From contig JAAFKL010000443.1 of assembly GCA_021399405.1 (NCBI GenBank), positions 1-17,270 on the forward strand: DNA of 17,270 bases, given 5' to 3'. Below are positions 1 to 7,051 of the stretch, piece by piece. The DNA comes from Candidatus Heimdallarchaeota archaeon (GTDB lineage Archaea; Asgardarchaeota; Heimdallarchaeia; Heimdallarchaeales; Kariarchaeaceae). The notes beneath the pieces were generated by a model. It worked only from the letters and a program-made list of their open reading frames with translations. It was not told the DNA's origin and searched no databases. The stretch's first letter is position 1; every line of letters starts with the position of its first letter. The translations under genes were made by a program, and so were the position numbers.

Positions 1-596
1 TCTACTGGATGGCCGTGTCCCACAATTAAATGTTTAAAATCATAATTGTTTAATTTCTTGATAGATTGTCTATGTTCATATGGGTTCAACGTAAACATGT
101 CTGGCATAGGGGTTAATCCTTCAGAATCATTTCGTAAAGCATCTCCTGCAATTAGTAACTCTAATTCCGTGTCGAGTAATGATATGTGCCCTGGAGTATG
201 CCCCGGAGTATGAATTACAAGGAATCCATCATATATTTGACCATCTTTGAGAAGATTATCAATAGGTGTTCCTGGGTGGTGTTGTGATTCTGGACCTGGA
301 GGTCCATTATAAATTTTCTTTTTCGAAATATAATCTGCTTCTAGTTCGTGTGCAGCAATAGTTGCGTTTGACATGTCCTTGAGATGAGCTAGACCTCCAA
401 CATGATCTGGATGTGTATGTGTAATGATAATACTTTCAATATCAGTTGCTTTGTAACCCGTTTTTTCAATTTCAGCTATTAGATCTATTGCATCTGGTTG
501 GGTCCCAGTATCAATTAAAATGAGCCTATTTGATGTTATTAACGCACAATGACCATTGACATCAAGTGAATAACTTGAACTCCCGATTTTTTCCAT
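1..596 (-). CDS. Metallo-beta-lactamase-fold hydrolase, C-terminus cut by window edge
   Basis: The reading frame starts at ATG 596 and stays open for 198 codons to the window edge, so the C-terminus is missing. The protein shows the metal-binding signature of the metallo-beta-lactamase fold. THTHPDHVGG supplies the HxHxDH cluster near residues 59-68. A later histidine lies in HTPGHTPGH, an aspartate in AGDAL, and GHGHP is at the truncated end. This order is typical of glyoxalase II-like or general MBL hydrolases that bind two metal ions, usually zinc, in the cytoplasm. The substrate cannot be read from the sequence. It lies 73 bases downstream of hisS on the same strand. A weak AT-rich box near 620-632 could give it its own promoter. 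The family call is firm; the specific function is unknown. Confidence 0.88.
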   Translation of the reverse strand, partial: MEKIGSSSYSLDVNGHCALITSNRLILIDTGTQPDAIDLIAEIEKTGYKATDIESIIITHTHPDHVGGLAHLKDMSNATIAAHELEADYISKKKIYNGPPGPESQHHPGTPIDNLLKDGQIYDGFLVIHTPGHTPGHISLLDTELELLIAGDALRNDSEGLTPMPDMFTLNPYEHRQSIKKLNNYDFKHLIVGHGHPV

Positions 597-669
597 ATGA
601 TCATATAAGTAATTAACTATTAAAATTGAATCCGCAAAATGCTATTGTTTCGACATATCTTTTCAAAGA

Positions 670-2157
670 TTACTTGAGTAAATTACGCAATTGACGGTTT
701 AAATCTTTGTCTACCTTAAAAGTGAAATTTTCTCCACTATCTACTTTTCTAATTGAAACTTGATTTTGTTCTATATCCTTTGGACCTGCTAATAAAACAA
801 GTTTGCAATTATTCTCATCTGCAAATTGAAAATGTCTTTTCAGCCTCCAAGAAAAAGGATTACAGATTATTTTGAAATGTTTACGCAGTTTACTACGCAT
901 TTGAAGAATGAATGGTATTGATTCTTCTTTGATTGGTGCTAGGTATAATTCATAATTTTCACTCTCACTGATAATTACATTATTTAATTTGGCTAATTCT
1001 AATAAAACTAACTCTCCCATTCCGAAACCTACACCTGAGAGGGCTGAACCACCGATATCTGATACTAGATCATCATATCTCCCACCTCCTAAAATTGCTC
1101 TTACAATTTCTCCAGTCGAATCAAATGCTTCGAACACAACTCCAGTATAGTAATCAAGCCCTCTTGCTAGACTCGCGTCAAAGATTATTGTATTTCCTAC
1201 TCCAAAAGCTTCAAGATATCTTCCCAATTTCTCTAATTTTGAAATTATGGACTCACATTCTGGTGGTAAGTCTATTTCCTTTATTTCGGCGATGAATTCA
1301 GACGGTGAATTTCTAATATTAGTTAAAGAATAAAGTCGCTGTGCTTGTTCTTCGTTTAATCCTTTTGCAACAAATTCGTTAATCATAACTTCCTCTGAAA
1401 TTTCATTTTCTTCATCTAATAAATCATGAAGTTCTGTGCTTTCCTTAAGTAATTTCTCTTTGAACTCACTTGATGAGATAAGTATCCTCCGATATAATAA
1501 ACTGAGATCATTCGCTTCTCTTTCAGTTTTACCTTGTTTAGTTAGAATACTGCCTACTTCATTTTGAATTAGTGATAATCTTTTGTCAATTACTGGAATT
1601 AATAGTTGAGGATCAACATCTGATATTCCTTTAATAAATGAATTCAGTAATTCTCGATGGTTTATTATCATATCAAATTTTTCATCAGCAAGTCCTACCT
1701 CTCTAATTATATCAACTGCTATAGCGATGACCTCCGCATCTGCAGAAATTTCATCTTCACCAAGAATATCTACGTTTAATTGCCAAAATTCTCGTTCCCT
1801 TCCTTTTTGTACCGTTTCATCTCTGAATAATCGGGGAATTGAGAACCATCTTATCGGTCGTTTATACCTCTGCTGCTCTTTAGCAAGCATTCGAGCCAGA
1901 GTTGGAGTTTGTTCTGGTCTCAGAAGAAGCCGATTATCACTTCGGTCCGTCAAAATAAAAATTTCCTTCATTAAATCCGTACCAGACTTTGCTTCAATTA
2001 ACTCAACTCTTTCTAATGATGGACCTTCATACTCTGTATATCCATATTCAGTTGATATTTTTTTCATAGCCGAAAGTATCAAGTTAAGTTCTTTCCAGTA
2101 TTCGGGATAGTAATCTCGAAATCCTTGCAAACCAATAAGTAGGTCTATCTTACTCAC
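670..2157 (-). CDS. hisS: Histidyl-tRNA synthetase
   Basis: This enzyme attaches histidine to tRNA-His using ATP, in the cytoplasm. Class II synthetase landmarks are in order: GFRDYYPEYW at residues 12-21, LLLRPEQTPTLAR at 77-89, and motif 2 with FRDETVQKGRE followed by QLNVDILG (111-133). The histidine-specific loop ARGLDYYTG is at 331-339, GGGRYDDL at 357-364, and motif 3 GVGFGMG at 375-381. An anticodon-binding domain fills about residues 400-495. The QLNVDILG form of motif 2 resembles archaeal and eukaryotic enzymes more than bacterial ones. At 495 residues it is longer than the usual 410-430 of prokaryotic HisRS; the extra length appears to lie in the helical insertion around 190-300. 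The start is GTG at 2157. No Shine-Dalgarno site precedes it, but a TATA-like box lies 28 bases upstream, which fits a leaderless mRNA. Confidence 0.97.
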   Translation of the reverse strand: MSKIDLLIGLQGFRDYYPEYWKELNLILSAMKKISTEYGYTEYEGPSLERVELIEAKSGTDLMKEIFILTDRSDNRLLLRPEQTPTLARMLAKEQQRYKRPIRWFSIPRLFRDETVQKGREREFWQLNVDILGEDEISADAEVIAIAVDIIREVGLADEKFDMIINHRELLNSFIKGISDVDPQLLIPVIDKRLSLIQNEVGSILTKQGKTEREANDLSLLYRRILISSSEFKEKLLKESTELHDLLDEENEISEEVMINEFVAKGLNEEQAQRLYSLTNIRNSPSEFIAEIKEIDLPPECESIISKLEKLGRYLEAFGVGNTIIFDASLARGLDYYTGVVFEAFDSTGEIVRAILGGGRYDDLVSDIGGSALSGVGFGMGELVLLELAKLNNVIISESENYELYLAPIKEESIPFILQMRSKLRKHFKIICNPFSWRLKRHFQFADENNCKLVLLAGPKDIEQNQVSIRKVDSGENFTFKVDKDLNRQLRNLLK

Positions 2158-2178
2158 TAAATAATATTTTGATTCTTT

Positions 2179-2188
2179 GTTTATATGA
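2179..2188 (-). promoter_or_regulatory. TATA-like box of hisS
   Basis: On the minus strand the sequence reads TCATATAAAC, centred about 28 bases before the GTG start at 2157. In archaea transcription starts roughly 25 bases after the TATA box, so the mRNA would begin at or next to the start codon. This supports the GTG as the true start. Confidence 0.5.
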
Positions 2189-2318
2189 TTAAAGATAGAT
2201 TGTAGAAATATTAGGTATACAAAGGGTAAATATTACATTTAATTCGATCTTTAATCACATAATTGTAATAAAATCGTTAAGATTTTTTAGTCAAGTATTT
2301 TTACTAAATCTAGATCAA

Positions 2319-3002
2319 TTGGAAATATTAAAAGTAGTAATCCTAATTTTGACTCCCTACCTACTGTTTGGATTAGCATATGTCGCAAATTATTATAATA
2401 AACCCAGTTGGTTTATCCGAAAGTTAATTCATACATTTGGGTTAATATTAGTAGGTATCTATGGTTCTTTTCTCAACACCATCGAGGAAGTTCTATATGT
2501 TTTAACAATTTTTCTAGTTATTCTTGCAATACTATCTTTGATACCTCAGATTCAGTTATTCCAGTCACTTATTAGGATGGGTACTCGAGAGGGTCAAAGA
2601 CAATCGGAATCGATTATTAATTCTGCATTGACATCAATCTCAATACTCACTTTAATGGTAGTAGCCTTCTTTGGGTCCCGACATTACTTTCTAGCCGGCG
2701 TGTTGTCGGTCGCACTTGGTGATGGACTAGGTGAGTTTATTGGCAAACCATATGGTAAACACAAATATAAATTATTATCACAAAAGTCTTTTGAAGGCTC
2801 ATTTGGTGTATTTGTTGGGACATTAATTGGATGTCTTTTGGCATTTGTTAGTTTTGATATCCATCTCGGATCCATTGAAACAATTTTAATCATAATATTT
2901 GTATCAATAGTAGCCACCTTAATTGAAGCATTTTCAATTTCATTTCTTGATAATGTTTTAATGCCATGGGCTGTAGCAGGTCTTCTATGGGTTATGATCT
3001 AA
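2319..3002 (+). CDS. Dolichol/phytol kinase-like CTP:polyprenol kinase, membrane protein
   Basis: This is an integral membrane protein of 227 residues with about six or seven hydrophobic segments. It carries the signature of the SEC59/VTE5 polyprenol kinase and CDP-diglyceride synthetase superfamily. RKLIH is at residues 34-38, GDGLGEFIGKPYGKHKY at 134-150, KSFEGSFG at 156-163, and an acidic EAFSISFLDN stretch at 203-212. Members phosphorylate dolichol, phytol or similar isoprenoid alcohols with CTP. In an archaeon this could feed the dolichyl-phosphate carrier of N-glycosylation or salvage geranylgeraniol for lipids; the sequence does not decide which. The start is TTG at 2319, since no ATG or GTG occurs in a sensible place and the first membrane segment begins at once. 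It is transcribed divergently from hisS across 161 bases. Confidence 0.82.
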   Translation: MEILKVVILILTPYLLFGLAYVANYYNKPSWFIRKLIHTFGLILVGIYGSFLNTIEEVLYVLTIFLVILAILSLIPQIQLFQSLIRMGTREGQRQSESIINSALTSISILTLMVVAFFGSRHYFLAGVLSVALGDGLGEFIGKPYGKHKYKLLSQKSFEGSFGVFVGTLIGCLLAFVSFDIHLGSIETILIIIFVSIVATLIEAFSISFLDNVLMPWAVAGLLWVMI

Positions 3003-3094
3003 TTATCTTCGTCATTTCTCTAATTTCTAACTATTTAGTGATTCGTTCAATAAAATATAACACGGTTTTTGATCTTTAATACCTATTTTCAATT

Positions 3095-3811
3095 GTGTTT
3101 TGGCGAAAGAAGGAAAAAGCTGTTGATTATCAACTTCCTCAGACTGATGAATTAGAACAGTGGGTGTCTGTACTAATTTCCTCGTTCAACCTAAAAAAGG
3201 GCGAATTCACATTTCTCCCTGCATACGGTGGGACTATTTTATTTGTGAAAGATCAAGGTCTATCTTGGTTACCATACGAGGAGATCAGAGACATAATGGG
3301 GAAAATGGATAAAACACAATTAGCAGAAAACACGGCTCTGGTTGGTGGCTTAGCTGTTGCAACAGCTGCACATGTAGTATTATTGCCAATTGTTTTGTTA
3401 CGTGTTGGTTTGAAAGGAACATATAGAACACTCGTGAAGCCACCACCTGTAGTGTCTGTATCAATTCTAAAATCATTAATCGAGAATGTAGTGATTGATA
3501 GAGAGCAGGGAATTTCCAAAAAAATATTGAAAACCTTTGAAAAAAATCCATATTTATCTGCTGAAGATGAAGACGATTATGTTTATCGATTAAGTATCGA
3601 AAGGAAGTTTTTCACCAAATATTATGATCAAAAAGTGTCTCATAAATATGTAAAAGGAATCAAAAATTTTCTAACTCGTTCAATCGATCTTGAATTCATT
3701 GTTCCTGCCCAAGCTGATGTATCCACATTTATTAAAATTCTACAATCTGATGGAATTAATGTCGAGGTAAAATATGATGAAAATCTCGAGGAACTTAAAG
3801 AAAACCAATGA
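3095..3811 (+). CDS. Unrecognised protein with a central hydrophobic segment
   Basis: I do not recognise this 238-residue protein. It starts at GTG 3095 with a basic N-terminus (FWRKKEK) followed by a mixed, soluble-looking region to about residue 78. A small-residue-rich hydrophobic stretch occupies about 81-104 (ALVGGLAVATAAHVVLLPIV) and may be a membrane or buried helix. It is followed by the proline cluster KPPPVV at 115-120. The rest is charged and probably helical or alpha/beta, ending in a glutamate-rich tail. A TATA-like TAAAATATAA at 3051-3060 lies about 39 bases before the start. Its last 17 bases overlap the 3' end of the convergent gene on the minus strand. It appears to be transcribed alone, so the context gives no function. 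Confidence 0.7.
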   Translation: MFWRKKEKAVDYQLPQTDELEQWVSVLISSFNLKKGEFTFLPAYGGTILFVKDQGLSWLPYEEIRDIMGKMDKTQLAENTALVGGLAVATAAHVVLLPIVLLRVGLKGTYRTLVKPPPVVSVSILKSLIENVVIDREQGISKKILKTFEKNPYLSAEDEDDYVYRLSIERKFFTKYYDQKVSHKYVKGIKNFLTRSIDLEFIVPAQADVSTFIKILQSDGINVEVKYDENLEELKENQ

Positions 3812-4247
3812 TTAAGTCTACTTGTTTCCAGAAATCGGGTCTACTTGTGAAATTATCGAGCACAACATCCAACAAAGAGACATCACTGCGTAATTGATCA
3901 GCAAATGAATCTGGCCAAGCAGCAATAATATGGACTCCACCAGTGTCTAACGCTCCAAGAAGTAATCCAACTCGTTGTGAATTTTCTTTAACAATTCCAA
4001 GCAATGCCCAGATTGCATGTCCTGTCATATCTTCACCCTTATCCGAAACAATCTTCTTTAAATTACGAAATACCGAATAATTATCAGATGATCTTGATAG
4101 ATTTATGATCCGATCAATGAAAGTGCGCTCGATTGTTGGTTCTCCTATAATATTTGAAGTATCAAGAAATACTAAGTCTATATCGTCATCTAAGTCATCG
4201 GTACTTCCTTCAAGAGTTAACTTCCATGCAAGATCTTGATTGACCAT
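3795..4247 (-). CDS. Unrecognised small acidic protein
   Basis: This is a 150-residue protein of unknown function, starting at ATG 4247. It is rich in Asp near residues 17-29 (a DDLDDDIDL stretch). Later segments such as HAIWALLGIVKE (77-88), RVGLLLGALDTGGVHIIAAW (92-111) and SLLDVVLDNF (124-133) could form an alternating alpha/beta core. No signal peptide or convincing membrane span is seen, so it is probably cytosolic. There is no Shine-Dalgarno site; an AT-rich box 29 bases before the ATG suggests a leaderless mRNA. The gene converges on the upstream gene and shares 17 bases with it. The open frame, good start and compositional order support a real gene. Confidence 0.62.
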   Translation of the reverse strand: MVNQDLAWKLTLEGSTDDLDDDIDLVFLDTSNIIGEPTIERTFIDRIINLSRSSDNYSVFRNLKKIVSDKGEDMTGHAIWALLGIVKENSQRVGLLLGALDTGGVHIIAAWPDSFADQLRSDVSLLDVVLDNFTSRPDFWKQVDLIIGFL

Positions 4248-4270
4248 TATCCATAAGCCATATTGATTTC

Positions 4271-4281
4271 TTTTTATTTTT
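4271..4281 (-). promoter_or_regulatory. TATA-like box of the 4247-3795 gene
   Basis: The minus strand reads AAAAAATAAAA, centred about 29 bases before the ATG at 4247, the expected place for a leaderless archaeal transcript. The low complexity of the site keeps confidence moderate. Confidence 0.35.
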
Positions 4282-4342
4282 TGGCAGAATGTCTGTCTAA
4301 ATATTCAATTATGTATCACGAAATGACTATCGAAAATGTACT

Positions 4343-4352
4343 CATATATTTA
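4343..4352 (+). promoter_or_regulatory. TATA-like box of azlCD
   Basis: CATATATTTA lies about 37 bases before the GTG start of azlC, predicting a short leader of about ten bases. A run of T residues (from about 4367) lies between the box and the start codon. Confidence 0.45.
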
Positions 4353-4383
4353 CTTTAAGAGTATTGTTTTTTTTTGTTAAAAT

Positions 4384-5109
4384 GTGAATTGGCCTAATAA
4401 TTCCTATTTTTATGGTTTTAGGCTGATGTTGCCCATTTTACCTTCAGTGATAATTTTTGGAATCATTTTTGGTATAACTGGTTTCACGAGTGATTTACCA
4501 TTGTATTTAGTTTCAAGTATGAGCTACATAATTTTCGCTGGTTCTTCGCAATTTTTAATATTGATTCTACTTAGTGATAATGATCCGATAATTGCGATCC
4601 TTATTGCTGGGATATTGATAAATTTACGTCATGTGTTTTATGGTGCTGCATTAAACAAAGAATTCCAAGGAATGGGAAAAAAGAAAATTCTAGCTGCATA
4701 TCTTCTTACAGATGAGGCTTATTTAATCTCAACCTTTGCTAAGAAGTCAGATAAGGCTCCCAATGATGTTAAAATAATTGACGTAGTAATTGGTGGAGGT
4801 GGGTTGCTATGGCTATCTTGGAATATTTCAACGATTATTGGGTATTTCATTGGTCAGCGAACCAATGTCTTTGAAGGGATTCCAACTGATTTTATTGTTG
4901 CGGGGACATTTTTAGGATATCTCATACTTCAATGGGAACAATCACCACGTGAACGTCGATTTATTTTGATTATTATTCTCCTCTCATTTAGCTTAAGTTT
5001 TGTCTTGAAAGGGGTGTATTTGTTATTTTTCACTTTGACTTTAGGCATGATTTTTGCTCAAATTTTCTTCCCGATCTATAACATAGATTCAGTAACGGAG
5101 ACTGACTGA
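4384..5109 (+). CDS. azlC: AzlC family branched-chain amino acid exporter, large subunit
   Basis: AzlC and AzlD together form a membrane exporter for branched-chain amino acids and related compounds. The 241-residue protein has the family's N-terminal pattern: a GFRLMLPILPSVIIFGIIFG stretch near residues 11-30, the AGSSQF motif near 52-57, INLRHVFYGAAL near 79-90, and the AAYLLTDEAYL motif near 104-114. Further hydrophobic segments fill the C-terminal half, matching the family's size. The start is GTG 4384; an ATG two bases earlier is out of frame and stops at once. The stop is followed after three bases by azlD, so the two are surely co-transcribed. The pair is common in bacteria and archaea, so it says little about the host. 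Confidence 0.92.
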   Translation: MNWPNNSYFYGFRLMLPILPSVIIFGIIFGITGFTSDLPLYLVSSMSYIIFAGSSQFLILILLSDNDPIIAILIAGILINLRHVFYGAALNKEFQGMGKKKILAAYLLTDEAYLISTFAKKSDKAPNDVKIIDVVIGGGGLLWLSWNISTIIGYFIGQRTNVFEGIPTDFIVAGTFLGYLILQWEQSPRERRFILIIILLSFSLSFVLKGVYLLFFTLTLGMIFAQIFFPIYNIDSVTETD

Positions 5110-5112
5110 TAC

Positions 5113-5436
5113 ATGTATGATCATTTTGAATTATTAATCATGTTTTTTTTACTTGGAATTTCCACCTTCGGGATGCGATCTCTGTTTCTTGTTCACTTTC
5201 CTCAAAAACTTAATAATGAACAAATAAGGAAAGGGTTGGAAAGTGTTCCAAGCTCTTTGTTAGTGGCTTTAGTTATTCCTTACACCTTTTTTATTGAAAC
5301 AGATGTTGATTTTATTAGACTTGAAGTTTTTGTATTATTGGTCGTAATGGTAATAATTAAATTTCTTAAAACACCTGGTCTGAGTCTTGTCATTGCACTT
5401 AGTTTACTATTACTCTTCGAAGGATTACTAAAATGA
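5113..5436 (+). CDS. azlD: AzlD family branched-chain amino acid exporter, small subunit
   Basis: This 107-residue hydrophobic protein directly follows azlC with a three-base gap, the classical arrangement. It has the AzlD features: a short first helix, the TFGMRSLFLVHF segment (19-30, where the family usually has a conserved T-x-x-x-R), PSSLLVALVIPY (46-57), and two further membrane helices. It would assemble with AzlC in the cytoplasmic membrane. A GGAG at 5097-5100, inside the end of azlC, may serve as a distant ribosome binding site, and translation may be coupled. The last nine bases overlap the 3' end of the convergent EMC6-like gene. Confidence 0.88.
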   Translation: MYDHFELLIMFFLLGISTFGMRSLFLVHFPQKLNNEQIRKGLESVPSSLLVALVIPYTFFIETDVDFIRLEVFVLLVVMVIIKFLKTPGLSLVIALSLLLLFEGLLK

Positions 5437-5769
5437 AAATTTAACAATATTGAAGAAAACGGTCCACCAAAAGAGATAATGAAAGAAGCCAATGAAAATC
5501 CCGTGCCGGAAAATACGTTTATCATTCATTTCTGATAAATCATACTTGTATTTTACCCAGTAAGTTAAACCTAAAGTTGCTAGAAACCAAACAAAAAAGC
5601 CTAATCTTCCACTTGTAATCCCATCAATAGTATCTGGATAGAATAATCCGCTGATGAAACCCATAGTCATAGCTGCGGTTATCGTTCCTAATAATTTGAC
5701 CAAGTAAGCTTTTTCCGCATCTTTCATCTTGGAAAAATTGAAAATTCCTTGTGTCTTACTTATTGACAT
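5428..5769 (-). CDS. EMC6/Rab5-interacting-protein-like membrane protein
   Basis: The protein has 113 residues and three predicted membrane helices, at about 24-43, 54-72 and 89-108. A short charged loop containing KYKYDLSEMNDKRIFRHG precedes the last helix. This layout, and the ending GIFIGFFHYLFWWTVFFNIV, resembles human EMC6, whose last helix reads [20 protein letters not shown]. EMC6 is a core subunit of the eukaryotic ER membrane protein complex, and the related RAB5IF binds the multipass translocon. Archaeal relatives are known, notably in Asgard archaea, and are thought to work with the Oxa1-type insertase Ylp1 or SecYE. I made the match by eye from memory of the human sequence. The start is ATG 5769 with a GGGACAGGA purine stretch before it. 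The gene lies 130 bases beyond the pilus operon and converges on azlD. Confidence 0.72.
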   Translation of the reverse strand: MSISKTQGIFNFSKMKDAEKAYLVKLLGTITAAMTMGFISGLFYPDTIDGITSGRLGFFVWFLATLGLTYWVKYKYDLSEMNDKRIFRHGIFIGFFHYLFWWTVFFNIVKFSF

Positions 5770-5829
5770 ATCCTGTCCCTATGAACTTGTACAATTTTCT
5801 ATTAATTAATCTCTTTTGATATACACGAA

Positions 5830-5852
5830 GAAAAAGTCAAACCAACTTTTTC
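5830..5852. terminator. Perfect inverted repeat, possible terminator of the pilus operon
   Basis: GAAAAAGT (5830-5837) and ACTTTTTC (5845-5852) form a perfect 8-bp stem with a 7-base loop. It lies 48 bases beyond the stop of the last pilus-operon gene. On the minus strand the second arm is ACTTTTTC followed by TTC, giving the T-rich end that archaeal RNA polymerase tends to release at. It could equally be a regulator site for the EMC6-like gene, whose start is about 60 bases further on. Confidence 0.4.
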
Positions 5853-5899
5853 AATTAACACATTGTAAACTACTTTGATGGGATATTTACTATTGAAAA

Positions 5900-6547
5900 T
5901 TAAGGTGTCTCAACTATTAACCTAACATTATTTGGTGTGGTAACAACGATTGGTGTTGCTGAAGGTAATCCTCCTGGTAAAGTATATGCTCCATTTGCAT
6001 TATCTATAGTCCCAACAGTATCAACAGTTGCTCCGCTCAGATACGTGGTGATCCCATTAACCGTTTTAGATAACGTAAGAGTAGTTCCTACAAGATTCAC
6101 ATCATATTGAATAGCAAAATCTAATGATTGTATTATTGAATTACCTGATGATGATTGAATTTGTATTGAAAACAGAGCTAGGATACTTGCAGTCGCGTCT
6201 TGAAGCGTTGTTGTGGGAGGTGTATATGTGGCTGGACCATCCAAATCTATTGATGCAATCAAACCTCTCCCAAGAAGGTAATTTTCAACACCTACAAGTT
6301 CATTATTGATCTGTGGTGCATAATTTCCAAGCAATGCACCAGCTTGTGTATTAATTGCGATTTGAACATTCAATATTTGTTCTATTGAATCTACTGTATT
6401 ATCCCAAGCTTCAAAGGTCTCATCTACATCAGGTGCTGGTTCTAAATATTGAGCTCGTTGGATATCCAGTAGTATTGTTGAGACCGCAAAAATAAATGTA
6501 ATTGACAATATTGTCAAAAGTAGAAAGATCTGTCCTCTGCGATTCAT
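5900..6547 (-). CDS. Pilin-like surface protein, last gene of pilus operon
   Basis: This 215-residue protein has the shape of an archaeal pilin-like subunit. A short basic N-terminus (MNRRGQ) is followed directly by one hydrophobic helix (about 7-27), and the rest is extracellular with Thr/Ser/Gly-rich beta-type sequence. RRG just before the helix could be a class III signal cut by a prepilin peptidase, but the helix lacks the usual glutamate near position +5. An Ala/Leu/Ser-rich, probably helical stretch near 50-75 is followed by a C-terminal domain ending in NNVRLIVETP. The start overlaps the stop of the preceding gene in TAATG, with a strong GAGGTG site eight bases before. This implies tight coupling. 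The helical part may build the filament core or anchor the protein beside it. Confidence 0.7.
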   Translation of the reverse strand: MNRRGQIFLLLTILSITFIFAVSTILLDIQRAQYLEPAPDVDETFEAWDNTVDSIEQILNVQIAINTQAGALLGNYAPQINNELVGVENYLLGRGLIASIDLDGPATYTPPTTTLQDATASILALFSIQIQSSSGNSIIQSLDFAIQYDVNLVGTTLTLSKTVNGITTYLSGATVDTVGTIDNANGAYTLPGGLPSATPIVVTTPNNVRLIVETP

Positions 6548-7047
6548 TATTGCACCTCAAACCAAATTGTTAATTGGACCCTGAATTGATCAAATATTCC
6601 ATTAAAACCAGGTATATAAATTTCACTGAAACTAATATCTGATCCAGAAGGTGTGTAGGATTCAAAATTAATAATATCTATTTGATCCCACTGATTTAAC
6701 GAAGAATTGAATCGATAAGTGAAAATTTTAAAATCCGCAAGTATTGGAATTGCAGATCTGATTGTATCATGAATATCAATCTTAGTTTGATTATTTGCAT
6801 CTAATCTTGATTCACCTAATGTGTAATAAGAATAATTCGCATGATCCAAATATTGGTAAAGATCACCAGTTTCTTGTAATAATTCAAGAGAATTTGTTCC
6901 AATTTCAGCAAGATTATTGGAAGTTGGTGGTGGCGAAAGTTGTTGATTTGAGAAGAGAATAGTTACTAATGCGAATAACACGGTAAGTGCAACTATCATT
7001 TCCATCAAGAAAAGCTGACCCCTTCGATATCTTTGACTTATCTGCAT
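6547..7047 (-). CDS. Pilin-like protein with class III-type signal
   Basis: This 166-residue protein begins MQISQRYRRG and continues with a hydrophobic helix (QLFLMEMIVALTVLFALVTI, 11-30). The glutamate at residue 16 lies at about +5/+6 after the RRG processing site, as in type IV pilins. The remainder is a soluble, Asn/Ser/Tyr-rich domain with N-glycosylation sequons (NYS, NQT, NSS), fit for the cell surface. The RRGQ-x(4)-E layout resembles small pilin-like proteins encoded next to TadA/TadC genes in haloarchaea; that comparison is from memory. The start lies four bases after the upstream gene's stop, with a GGGAGTGA ribosome binding site inside the end of that gene. Confidence 0.75.
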   Translation of the reverse strand: MQISQRYRRGQLFLMEMIVALTVLFALVTILFSNQQLSPPPTSNNLAEIGTNSLELLQETGDLYQYLDHANYSYYTLGESRLDANNQTKIDIHDTIRSAIPILADFKIFTYRFNSSLNQWDQIDIINFESYTPSGSDISFSEIYIPGFNGIFDQFRVQLTIWFEVQ

Positions 7048-7051
7048 AATT

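Noticed and set aside
657..670. ATCTTT-TC-AAAGAT palindrome at the end of hisS
   Set aside because: The two-base loop cannot form a normal hairpin, and the length is within chance for this base composition.
1727..2110. A 127-residue plus-strand frame opposite hisS
   Set aside because: It is a shadow of the well-supported hisS coding strand, with Ser-rich, unstructured composition.
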